Below are positions 1 through 5,737 of a stretch of 6,287 nt of DNA, piece after piece (the stretch's first letter is position 1; every line of letters begins with the position of its first letter). The translations under genes were made by a program, and so were the position numbers. Source of the stretch: an uncultured Chloroflexota bacterium (GTDB lineage: Bacteria > Chloroflexota > Limnocylindria > Limnocylindrales > Limnocylindraceae); assembly GCA_903820655.1 (NCBI GenBank), contig CAIJIA010000003.1, forward strand, positions 1-6,287. The letters run 5' to 3'. The notes under the pieces are model-generated. The model was given only the letters and a program-made list of their open reading frames with translations, made no database searches and was not told the origin of the DNA.

Positions 1-384
1 GCACTTGCGACCGTCGTAAACCTTGCCCTCTGGATTGTGGCGTCAATCGGGGGCGTCGTTCCGCCTATTGCTGAAACAGTGCCAACGGTAGTTGGCGTTG
101 TGTTTGCATCTGCCGGCGGCGTTGCTGCGGCAGGCATTGTGGCGACCCGATTCATTGGTACCGGCGCACGCCGCCGATGGGATCGGATCGCGTGGGTCAT
201 CCTCGTCCTCTCGATTGGGTCGCCGATCGGGCTTGCACTCGGGCTGATTCCGGTTTCGCCCATTGATCCGACCAACGCACTCTTGATCTCGTTCAAGAGC
301 GGCATCGCCGCAATTTATGCGGTGATGCACGTCACGACGTTTATCGCCGTACAGCGCACCGTTGCGGAGGCGATCAAGGGTTGA
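1..384 (+). CDS. Small four-helix membrane protein, DUF6069-like (5' end outside window)
   Basis: The reading frame is open from the first base to a TGA at 382-384, giving 127 visible residues. A GTG at 37 could be a start, but it lies inside the first hydrophobic helix and the frame continues upstream without a stop, so the true start is probably outside the window. Four hydrophobic segments are visible, at about residues 1-20, 28-52, 63-83 and 95-117. A basic loop (GARRRWDR, 55-62) separates helices 2 and 3, and a Met-His pair (109-110) sits in helix 4. Length, helix count, the early Asn (N7) in helix 1 and the Met-His in the last helix resemble the DUF6069 family of small actinobacterial membrane proteins. 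That match is from memory and is tentative. No enzymatic residues stand out and the function is unknown. The downstream gene begins 58 bases later behind its own promoter-like box, so the two are probably not one operon. Confidence 0.6.
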   Translation, partial: ALATVVNLALWIVASIGGVVPPIAETVPTVVGVVFASAGGVAAAGIVATRFIGTGARRRWDRIAWVILVLSIGSPIGLALGLIPVSPIDPTNALLISFKSGIAAIYAVMHVTTFIAVQRTVAEAIKG

Positions 385-392
385 GCGTGCCC

Positions 393-408
393 GCTGGGGG
401 TACCCAGC
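393..408 (+). terminator. Short hairpin after the membrane protein gene, possible weak terminator
   Basis: GCTGGG (393-398) and CCCAGC (403-408) form a perfect 6-bp stem with loop GGTA, nine bases after the upstream stop codon. No T-run follows, so it is not a classical intrinsic terminator. Its position between two genes makes a U-less terminator or an mRNA-end stabilising hairpin possible. Confidence 0.3.
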
Positions 409-429
409 ACAGCATTGAATCGGCTCGGC

Positions 430-435
430 TACGCT
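430..435 (+). promoter_or_regulatory. -10-like box TACGCT placed for a leaderless mRNA
   Basis: TACGCT fits the TAnnnT form of a -10 element and ends seven bases before the ATG at 443, so transcription would begin at or next to the start codon. There is no convincing Shine-Dalgarno sequence in front of this ATG, which fits leaderless translation. No good -35 box is seen at the usual distance: TTGAAT at 415-420 is too close. Confidence 0.4.
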
Positions 436-442
436 GCGAGCC

Positions 443-1288
443 ATGAGCTTTGATCCACTAGGTCCACTGCACGCACAGCCGCGACTGGTCACGTTCATGA
501 CTGACTTCGGGCTGCGCGACCCATCTGCTGGGGTCCTTTCGGGTGTAGTGCTCGGCATTGCGCCGGAGGCACGCACCCTCGACCTCACCCACGCCATTCC
601 TCCGTATGACGTGGAGGCGGGGGCTGAGGCGCTCGTCGAGTCGCTCGTGCACCTGCCGATCGGCGCTCATGTCGCAGTAGTTGACCCCGGTGTCGGAACG
701 CAGCGCCGACCGATCGCCATTCGCTGCGGACGTGGCGACGCGCTGATTGGCCCAGACAACGGACTCCTGCTGCCGGCTGCGGCGGCGCTTGGCGGCGCAG
801 TAGCGGCAGTCATCCTTGATGACGAGCGTTGGTGGGGCTCGAGCCGATCGCACACCTTCCACGGACGTGACCTCTTTGCGCCAGTGGCCGCGCACCTTGC
901 CGCGGGGGTTCCGTTCGGCGACCTCGGCACGCCGATCTCCCCCAGTGATCTTGTTCCTGCGACCAAGCTGCCGATTGAGGTTGGCGACGGAGTGCTGCAC
1001 ACCTCGGTTCGCATCGTGGATGGCTTCGGCACGCTGGTGCTGACGGGCGATCGCCAAGCAATTGAGGCGTCGATCGGCGCCCTGACCTCCGGGGACCCAC
1101 TCAAGATCAGCGTTGGTGACCAGCAGCTGACTACCGTCTGGGCGAACCGATTCGGGGATGTGCCTGAATCGCAACCCCTCTGCTACATCGACTCGGCCGG
1201 GCGGCTTGCCCTGGCAATCAACCGCGGCAGTGCCGCCGAGCGATATGGTGCAGTCCGCCGAACTCCTGTGGTGATTACCCGCGCATAG
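443..1288 (+). CDS. S-adenosyl-L-methionine hydrolase (SAM hydroxide adenosyltransferase, DUF62 family)
   Basis: This 281-residue protein has the full layout of the DUF62 family, whose characterised members hydrolyse S-adenosylmethionine to adenosine and L-methionine (EC 3.13.1.8). The N-terminal domain shows TDFG (20-23), VVDPGVGT (79-86) with RR (88-89), PDNG (104-107) and TFHGRDLFAP (138-147). D81, R88 or R89, and H140 match the Asp-Arg-His triad that distinguishes the hydrolases from the related fluorinase and chlorinase. The smaller C-terminal domain shows VDGFGT (192-197) and DSAGRLALAINRGSAA (250-265). The usual FGN is here FGT (T197), an oddity in a region that lines the ligand pocket in relatives. 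There is no signal peptide, so it is cytoplasmic. The ATG at 443 is chosen because homology begins at residue 14 and the next ATG (497) lies in the conserved TDFG strand. It appears monocistronic. The family call is strong, but the physiological role is not known. Confidence 0.9.
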   Translation: MSFDPLGPLHAQPRLVTFMTDFGLRDPSAGVLSGVVLGIAPEARTLDLTHAIPPYDVEAGAEALVESLVHLPIGAHVAVVDPGVGTQRRPIAIRCGRGDALIGPDNGLLLPAAAALGGAVAAVILDDERWWGSSRSHTFHGRDLFAPVAAHLAAGVPFGDLGTPISPSDLVPATKLPIEVGDGVLHTSVRIVDGFGTLVLTGDRQAIEASIGALTSGDPLKISVGDQQLTTVWANRFGDVPESQPLCYIDSAGRLALAINRGSAAERYGAVRRTPVVITRA

Positions 1289-1312
1289 CTCGGTTTCCAG
1301 CCACCACCCCCC

Positions 1313-1321
1313 TGCTATCCT
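1313..1321 (+). promoter_or_regulatory. Probable extended -10 promoter of the amino acid importer operon
   Basis: TGC followed by TATCCT (1316-1321) matches an extended -10 element, 28-33 bases after the SAM hydrolase stop. Transcription from about 1328 would give a leader of roughly 107 bases before the importer's first gene. No clear -35 hexamer is visible, which is common with extended -10 promoters. Confidence 0.35.
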
Positions 1322-1346
1322 TCTCCTCGTGGGGGCACAACGTCGA

Positions 1347-1363
1347 CGGCGCGCCGCGCGCCG
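1347..1363 (+). promoter_or_regulatory. GC-rich hairpin in the leader of the importer operon
   Basis: CGGCGCG (1347-1353) and CGCGCCG (1357-1363) form a perfect all-GC 7-bp stem with a three-base loop. It lies about 70 bases before the importer's start codon. Downstream, ACCGTCGC occurs twice (1375-1382 and 1399-1406). Either copy could pair through CCGTCG with CGACGG (1344-1349), which overlaps the left arm, so mutually exclusive folds are possible. It matches no riboswitch class I know and has no T-run. It could equally be chance in GC-rich DNA. Confidence 0.35.
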
Positions 1364-1421
1364 ATCACCGCCCCACCGTCGCTCTGGCGCTGTGTCAGAC
1401 CGTCGCCAATAGCGGCTGCAC

Positions 1422-1427
1422 AGGAGG
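1422..1427 (+). promoter_or_regulatory. Strong Shine-Dalgarno site deciding the binding-protein start
   Basis: AGGAGG at 1422-1427 is a consensus ribosome binding site. It is one base from the ATG at 1429, too close to serve it, and seven bases from the in-frame ATG at 1435, the usual spacing. The start at 1435 is therefore preferred. Confidence 0.8.
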
Positions 1428-1434
1428 TATGGAT

Positions 1435-2355
1435 ATGAGCACAACGCGCTCTCGCATCGCAATCGGCCAGACCAGTCGCATGGCGGTCGTGGTGATGGCG
1501 ATGTCAATGCTCCTCGCCGCCTGTGGCGGCGCAACAGAATCACCAACCGCATCGGTGGACGCTTCGTGCGTGAAGGAGAAGCTCGCCGTGAAGACGGCTG
1601 GGAAGCTCACCCTCTCCACCGACAACCCGGCGTACAGTCCGTGGTTCCAGGGTGGTAATGAGGGCGCCACGGTGTGGACCGGTGATTACAACAATGATCC
1701 AGCAAAGGGTCAGGGCTATGAGGGCGCGGTGGCATACGCCGTTGCTGAGAAGCTCGGATTCGCCGCTGCTGATGTGGTGTGGATTCACACCACCTTCGAT
1801 GCATCGTTCGCACCTGGCGCGAAGGACTTTGACCTCTTCTTGAATCAGGTCTCAATCAAGCCAGCACGTGCTGAGGCAATTGATTTCAGCACCGGGTATT
1901 ACGACGTTGCCCAGGGCGTGGTGACGATCGAAGGTTCGCCAATTGCTGGTGCAACGAGCATTGCCGACCTAAAGACGGCGAAGCTTGGCGCACAGATCGG
2001 CACGACGAGCCTCGACGCAATCAACAACGTCATCAAGCCAGACACCGAAGCGGCCGTGTTCAACACGAACGACGAGGCTGTTGCTGCGCTGAATGGCGGC
2101 ATCATTGACGGCATCGTGACCGACGTTCCAACTGCGTTCTACATGCGTGATGCACAGCTTACGGGCGGCATCATCGTTGGGCAGCTCCCTTCAGAGGGTG
2201 GTGCACAGGAGCAGTTCGGCATCGTGATCGAGAAGGGTTCACCCCTCACCGCATGTGTCTCCTCTGTTGTTGAGGCCCTGAAGGCCGACGGCACGCTTGC
2301 GGCACTGCTCACCGAGTGGATCGCGGACAAGGCGAGCGCGCCAGTCCTGAAGTAA
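1435..2355 (+). CDS. Amino acid ABC transporter substrate-binding lipoprotein (SBP family 3)
   Basis: Solute-binding component of a polar amino acid importer, anchored outside the cytoplasmic membrane. The 306-residue product (from ATG 1435) has a lipoprotein signal peptide: basic start, hydrophobic stretch at about 16-28 and lipobox LAAC with the lipidated Cys at residue 30. The mature part follows family 3: LSTDNPAYSPW (60-70), FDLFLNQVSI (132-141), then KPARAEAIDFSTGYY (142-156), whose Arg145 matches the family Arg that binds the substrate carboxylate. VTDVP (228-232) supplies Asp230, the expected amino-group ligand. Unlike HisJ-type proteins it has an enlarged loop at about 71-95, rich in Gly, Asn and Asp. 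Two further cysteines, C45 and C274, could form a disulfide tying the N-terminus to the C-terminal helix region. The bound amino acid cannot be read from sequence. It is the first gene of a three-gene operon. Confidence 0.92.
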   Translation: MSTTRSRIAIGQTSRMAVVVMAMSMLLAACGGATESPTASVDASCVKEKLAVKTAGKLTLSTDNPAYSPWFQGGNEGATVWTGDYNNDPAKGQGYEGAVAYAVAEKLGFAAADVVWIHTTFDASFAPGAKDFDLFLNQVSIKPARAEAIDFSTGYYDVAQGVVTIEGSPIAGATSIADLKTAKLGAQIGTTSLDAINNVIKPDTEAAVFNTNDEAVAALNGGIIDGIVTDVPTAFYMRDAQLTGGIIVGQLPSEGGAQEQFGIVIEKGSPLTACVSSVVEALKADGTLAALLTEWIADKASAPVLK

Positions 2356-2367
2356 GCGAATCGCACG

Positions 2368-3174
2368 ATGACGGCGGCGAGGTCAGCCCGTAAGGGAACC
2401 CTCGTCGCCGTCGTCAGCACTCTCGCAGTCGCGACACTCGTCGCGATCTCCATCGGCTCATCGCCGAGCTGGCCACTCGTTCAGAAGGCCTTCTTCGACG
2501 GAACCTATTTCTCCTCCTCCCTCCCCGACGTGATTGGCGCATTCGCCATCAACATTCAACTCTTCGTGCTGGCCGAGATCCTCATCCTGCCAATCGGACT
2601 CTTGATCGCACTCGCGCGATCAATCACCAATCCAGCCTTCACGCCGCTGCGGATTTTCGCGACCATCTACACCGACTTCTTCCGTGGCGTGCCCAGCATC
2701 TTGCTCATCTACGTGCTCGGTTTCGGCGTGCCGGCGCTGCGCCTCCCTGGCGTACCGAAGGAGCCGTTCTTCTGGGCACTCGTGACGCTCGTACTGATCT
2801 ACAGCGCCTACGTGAGCGAGGTCTACCGCGCTGGCATTGAATCCATTCATCCGTCGCAAGAGCGAGCGGCGCGGGCGCTTGGTCTAACGCGCTTCCAGGC
2901 GCTGCGCTACGTCGTGCTGCCGCAGGCGCTGCGACGCGTGGTGCCGCCGTTGTTGAATGACTTCATCGGCCTCCAGAAAGACACGGCGCTCGTTTCGATT
3001 CTCGGTGTCGTTGAGGCCTTCAAGCAGGCACAGATCCTGAAATCGGCCAACTTCAACTTCACGCCACTGATGACGACTGCGCTGATCTTCTTGGTCATTA
3101 CGATTCCAATGACACGGCTTGTTGACCGCCTCGCGGCAAAGGATCGCGCGGCACAGCAGGGAGGTGCACGCTGA
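2368..3174 (+). CDS. Amino acid ABC transporter permease, HisM/GlnP type
   Basis: Membrane channel subunit of the importer, 268 residues. The N-terminus is basic and followed by hydrophobic segments at about 11-31, 59-84, 108-122, 136-150, 190-213 and 233-249. FFRGVPSILLIYVL (104-117) is the typical helix-entry motif of this permease family. The cytoplasmic EAA loop, which docks on the ATPase, runs through ERAARALGLTRFQALRYV (165-182) and LPQALRR (184-190). Only one permease gene is present, so it probably acts as a homodimer, as in several two-domain amino acid importers. The ATG at 2368 lies 12 bases after the binding-protein stop, with no convincing Shine-Dalgarno site, so translation may depend on ribosomes arriving from upstream. 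Its TGA overlaps the next start codon by one base. Confidence 0.94.
   Translation: MTAARSARKGTLVAVVSTLAVATLVAISIGSSPSWPLVQKAFFDGTYFSSSLPDVIGAFAINIQLFVLAEILILPIGLLIALARSITNPAFTPLRIFATIYTDFFRGVPSILLIYVLGFGVPALRLPGVPKEPFFWALVTLVLIYSAYVSEVYRAGIESIHPSQERAARALGLTRFQALRYVVLPQALRRVVPPLLNDFIGLQKDTALVSILGVVEAFKQAQILKSANFNFTPLMTTALIFLVITIPMTRLVDRLAAKDRAAQQGGAR
3159..3164 (+). promoter_or_regulatory. Shine-Dalgarno site and TGATG coupling for the ATPase gene
   Basis: GGGAGG lies inside the end of the permease gene, nine bases before the ATG at 3174. The stop and start codons share one base (TGATG, 3172-3176), a normal arrangement for translational coupling of permease and ATPase in matched amounts. Confidence 0.7.
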
Positions 3175-3956
3175 TGGCGCGCGAGGCAACAAAGCAGGCG
3201 GCCGCGCCAGTGCTGGAGCTGCGCGGCATCTCGAAGCGCTACGGGCGTGCACTGGTGCTCGACAAGATTGATCTCACGCTCACCGAGCACGAGGTGGTCT
3301 GCCTGATTGGGGCGTCGGGTTCGGGTAAGTCAACCCTGCTCCGTTGCGCCGACCTCCTTGAGCCAATTGACGGGGGAGGCATCGTTCTCGACGGACAGCC
3401 GGTGCGAGCCGACGATCGAGATGCCGACACCACTCGTCGACAGCTCGGCATCGTCTTCCAGGGCTTTAGCCTCTTCCCCCATCTCACCGCGCTTGAGAAC
3501 GTCGCCCTTGCGCCGCGCGTGGCGCTCGGCCTGACCGCCGCTGCAGCAGAGAAGCGCGCACGTGCATTGCTGAAGCAGCTCGGCCTTGCTGCAAAGGCGA
3601 ACGCCTATCCCGACAGCCTCTCGGGTGGACAGCAGCAGCGCGTCGCAATTGCGCGCGCGCTGGCAACGGAGCCGAAGGTCTTGTTGCTCGATGAGATCAC
3701 CAGCGCGCTCGACCCGGTTTTGGTTGCCGATGTGCTGGAGGCGCTCCGCGCGCTGGCGAAGGGCGGCATGACAATGTTGATTGCCACCCATGAGATGGCC
3801 TTCGCCGCCGATGTTGCCGACCGCATCTGCTATCTCGAGGGCGGACGAATTGTCGAGCAGGGCTCTCCCGAGAAGATCTTTGGCGCACCGCGCGATGCCC
3901 GAACTCGAGCGTTCTTACGGCGGGTGCGCTCTGTTGGAGCAAGCGCCCTTCGCTAA
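3174..3956 (+). CDS. Amino acid ABC transporter ATP-binding protein, GlnQ/HisP type
   Basis: ATPase that powers the importer at the inner face of the membrane, 260 residues, the usual size for the family. All nucleotide-binding elements are present: Walker A GASGSGKST (46-54, K52), Q-loop VFQGFSLFPHLT (94-105, Q96), signature LSGGQQQR (149-156), Walker B VLLLDE (169-174, catalytic E174), D-loop SALD (177-180) and switch H206 in ATHEM. The text around the Q-loop and the LSGGQQQRVAIARALA segment are those of the polar amino acid (PAAT) ATPases rather than of sugar or metal importers. There is no extra C-terminal regulatory domain like that of the methionine importer MetN, which argues against methionine uptake despite the SAM hydrolase nearby. 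An 11-residue Ala/Lys-rich N-terminal extension precedes the core. It is the last gene of the operon. Confidence 0.95.
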   Translation: MAREATKQAAAPVLELRGISKRYGRALVLDKIDLTLTEHEVVCLIGASGSGKSTLLRCADLLEPIDGGGIVLDGQPVRADDRDADTTRRQLGIVFQGFSLFPHLTALENVALAPRVALGLTAAAAEKRARALLKQLGLAAKANAYPDSLSGGQQQRVAIARALATEPKVLLLDEITSALDPVLVADVLEALRALAKGGMTMLIATHEMAFAADVADRICYLEGGRIVEQGSPEKIFGAPRDARTRAFLRRVRSVGASALR

Positions 3957-3959
3957 GGC

Positions 3960-3975
3960 TGGTGGTACGCCACCA
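3960..3975 (+). terminator. Small hairpin after the importer operon, possible weak terminator
   Basis: TGGTGG (3960-3965) and CCACCA (3970-3975) form a perfect 6-bp stem with loop TACG, three bases after the ATPase stop codon. There is no T-run, so termination strength is doubtful. Position at an operon end is the main argument for it. Confidence 0.35.
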
Positions 3976-3990
3976 ATACGCGGTTCGCGA

Positions 3991-3996
3991 TAGGGT
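3991..3996 (+). promoter_or_regulatory. -10-like box TAGGGT before the metallopeptidase gene
   Basis: TAGGGT fits TAnnnT and ends six bases before the ATG at 4003, consistent with leaderless transcription. The same bases also contain GGTGA (3994-3998), part of a Shine-Dalgarno sequence, though only four bases from the ATG. Which reading is right cannot be settled from sequence. Confidence 0.35.
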
Positions 3997-4002
3997 GATC
4001 AC

Positions 4003-4539
4003 ATGAGCCGTATGTATCGCGTCAAGATCGCCGGTCGTTGGACCGAAGCGCCGAAGTGGGCGCTCGATCTCCCCTTCGAGGTTCGCCCCATGCGTGGCTT
4101 CACTGTTGCGGCCTGGCCGCACTGGCGCCCAACGCTCGAGCTCCTGGCAAAAGCTACTGCGCGTGCGAAGCGCAAACTCGAGTGGGTGAGAATTCACGAC
4201 CACACCGGAACGCGACGGGAGCCGTCGCATCCGTTCGGGTGGGTCGTCACTGAAACGGGCGAGATGTTCCTCTGCTCCTACGACAAGGGGACCGCGCTCC
4301 ACGAGCTCGCACACCTCATCAGTGGTGACGCTCATGGGGATTCGTGGGCGCGGAAATGCTTTGAGCTGCACCGCATCTGGCTGCGGGGTGCCGCGATCAA
4401 GGCGGCCGATCTAGAGGTAACGCGCTATCTCTCGGGGCGGCGAGAATGGAAGCGTCGATTTGGAGAGCGGCCGCCGAAGCAGCCGGTGCCTGTTAGCGCT
4501 TGGGTCGTCCCTCAACGGAGAGCCGCTCGAGCAGCGTAA
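4003..4539 (+). CDS. Putative SprT-like zinc metallopeptidase (HExxH protein)
   Basis: The 178-residue product has HELAH at 100-104, a zinc-binding HExxH motif with catalytic E101. HG at 111-112 follows, with H111 as probable third ligand. The short gap between the motif and the third His, then a Trp and an amphipathic helix (DSWARKCFELHRIWL, 113-127), is the pattern of SprT-like proteins and of a group of small actinobacterial putative metallohydrolases (the TIGR04338 type, recalled from memory). The region before it (about 40-90) is a mixed strand/helix segment typical of the minigluzincin fold. No C-terminal zinc ribbon follows: the tail from 145 is instead rich in Arg and Lys and could bind nucleic acid. 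There is no signal peptide or membrane helix, so it is cytoplasmic. ATG 4012 is a possible alternative start. The substrate is unknown. The last 47 bases overlap the opposite-strand glycosyltransferase gene. Confidence 0.72.
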   Translation: MSRMYRVKIAGRWTEAPKWALDLPFEVRPMRGFTVAAWPHWRPTLELLAKATARAKRKLEWVRIHDHTGTRREPSHPFGWVVTETGEMFLCSYDKGTALHELAHLISGDAHGDSWARKCFELHRIWLRGAAIKAADLEVTRYLSGRREWKRRFGERPPKQPVPVSAWVVPQRRAARAA

Positions 4540-5725
4540 GGTAAGCGGCGCTCTGGCTCTCCCAGTTTGCGCCACCTGCGATCAGTGCACGCGCCGAATG
4601 AATCGTCTTTGACTGTAGGTCTGCATCTTTATGCAGGCGCCGAATTGCATCAGCAAACGAAGCAGGGCTACCGCTATCGTATCGAATCGCGGCGTCTTCT
4701 GGAATGAGGTCGTCGAGCGTTGCCAGTCGTGAGGCAACGACAACGCGCTCAATTGCCATCCCCTCGTACACCTTGTTGGAGATGGTCAAGTCGGTAAATC
4801 CATCGCGCCGTGTTGGAGCGAGCGCGATGTCGCTCTCGGCGATGAGTTTCGGCACGTCGTCCATCGGCACTCTGCCAGCGAAATGCACCACAGAGGACAC
4901 ACCGAGTGTGGCGGCGAGCTCCTTCAGTACAGGCTCGCTCTCGCCTCTCCCAGCAATGGTGAGCGTGGCGTTGATCGGTGGGGTGGCTGATCGTAAGAGG
5001 GCGAGGCCGCGAATGACCACATCAAGTTCATAGGTGGGGGTGAGCGCACCGGCGTAGATGAGGCGCAACTCACCACCGTCAGCCCAGGCTCGGGCCTTGA
5101 ACGCCCCGCTGCGGAAGCGCGTCACCGCGGGGACATTGAGGAGTGTCTGCATTGACGCTGCGCGCGAAGGGACCTCGCGCTTGAGGCGGGTGAGCATCCT
5201 GGGCGTCGTCACGAGGGTCCAGTCAGCGGCCCGCACGGAGGCGCGTTCCGCCCACGCGACGAGGCCGCCGGCAAGGCGAGCAATGAGCCGGGTGGTGAGT
5301 GGTCGATCGTGTGCCGCGAATCGCATCTTGAAGAACTCGGGCGATGCCTCATGGAGGTCCAGGAGGATTGGTACCCCCGCCTGACGGCGAAGTGAGGTCG
5401 CGGCAAAAATGAGCCAGTCGGGAACGCTATTCACGTGCACCACAGAGACGGGCGATGCTGCGTGAATCTGTCGCAGCGCCGATCGCGCGGCCAGCGCGAA
5501 TCGTGCGTATTCAATCAGGTACGAGAAGAGGCCAGCCCCCTGCCGTCGCTGAACCGGCAGCCGATGAATTCGAGCGCCGTCAACGATGCCGGTGGGCTCG
5601 TCCGCGGGACGCTGCAGGGCGAGAACGTCGACCTCCCAGCCGGCACCTGTAGCGGCTGACACGGCACGACGGACGCGCGGATCCTCGTCGTAGTACGAGT
5701 GCACGATTGCAACAAGATGTGGCAT
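4493..5725 (-). CDS. Glycosyltransferase family 4 (GT-B fold)
   Basis: A 410-residue retaining sugar transferase, probably using a nucleotide sugar for capsule, exopolysaccharide or lipid-linked glycan synthesis at the cytoplasmic face of the membrane. The acceptor-side half begins with VAIVHSYYDEDPRVRRAV (5-22), the DxRVRR start of many GT4 enzymes, and carries DLHEASPEFF (123-132). The donor-side half contains LIYAGALTPTYELD (222-235), TIAGRGE (256-262), VHFAGRVP (280-287) and the nucleotide-sugar loop TISNKVYEGMA (314-324), where E321 is the conserved second Glu of the family's E-x7-E-like region. The first position of that motif is D312 or nearby rather than a clear Glu. Donor and acceptor cannot be named. 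The ATG at 5725 has an AGGCGG site eight bases upstream and lies 12 bases after the stop of the epimerase gene, so the two form one operon. Its 3' end overlaps the convergent metallopeptidase gene. Confidence 0.88.
   Translation of the reverse strand: MPHLVAIVHSYYDEDPRVRRAVSAATGAGWEVDVLALQRPADEPTGIVDGARIHRLPVQRRQGAGLFSYLIEYARFALAARSALRQIHAASPVSVVHVNSVPDWLIFAATSLRRQAGVPILLDLHEASPEFFKMRFAAHDRPLTTRLIARLAGGLVAWAERASVRAADWTLVTTPRMLTRLKREVPSRAASMQTLLNVPAVTRFRSGAFKARAWADGGELRLIYAGALTPTYELDVVIRGLALLRSATPPINATLTIAGRGESEPVLKELAATLGVSSVVHFAGRVPMDDVPKLIAESDIALAPTRRDGFTDLTISNKVYEGMAIERVVVASRLATLDDLIPEDAAIRYDSGSPASFADAIRRLHKDADLQSKTIHSARALIAGGANWESQSAAYLTLLERLSVEGRPKR
4517..4562. repeat. Inverted repeat across the convergent gene junction, possible two-way terminator
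   Basis: GGAGAGCC (4517-4524) and GGCTCTCC (4555-4562) are perfect 8-base inverted copies around a 30-base loop. A competing inner fold pairs AGAG plus CCGCT (4519-4527) with AGCGG (4544-4548) and CTCT (4551-4554), leaving a two-base bulge. The repeat covers the stop codon of the + gene (4537-4539) and lies within the end of the - gene. T-runs are absent on both sides, so the terminator call is weak. Confidence 0.35.
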
Positions 5726-5737
5726 CGTCGTGGCCGC

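Noticed and set aside
37..384. GTG at 37 as the true start of the first gene
   Set aside because: The frame stays open to base 1 and the upstream residues complete a hydrophobic helix, so the gene most likely starts before the window.
458..1552. Long open frame on the - strand (364 codons) opposite the SAM hydrolase and the importer leader
   Set aside because: It is antisense to a strongly recognised protein, its translation is rich in Arg, Cys and Ser without any family motif, and it crosses an intergenic region. This is typical of shadow frames in GC-rich DNA.
3330..3791. Open frame on the - strand (153 codons) inside the ATPase gene
   Set aside because: It lies wholly within the conserved nucleotide-binding domain of the ATPase and has no independent support.
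443..3956. Idea that the SAM hydrolase and the ABC importer form a methionine recycling and uptake operon
   Set aside because: A separate promoter-like box and 146 bases lie between them, and the importer is of the polar amino acid type with a family 3 binding protein and no MetN-like regulatory domain on the ATPase. Shared function is not supported.
3697..4371. Open frame on the - strand (224 codons) opposite the ATPase end and the metallopeptidase
   Set aside because: The translation is a compositionally biased Arg/Pro/Ser run with no recognisable domain, and both overlapped genes on the + strand have clear family motifs.
4525..4532. Palindrome GCTCGAGC within the convergent junction
   Set aside because: An 8-base palindrome is expected by chance at this length and composition, and it sits in coding sequence of both genes.
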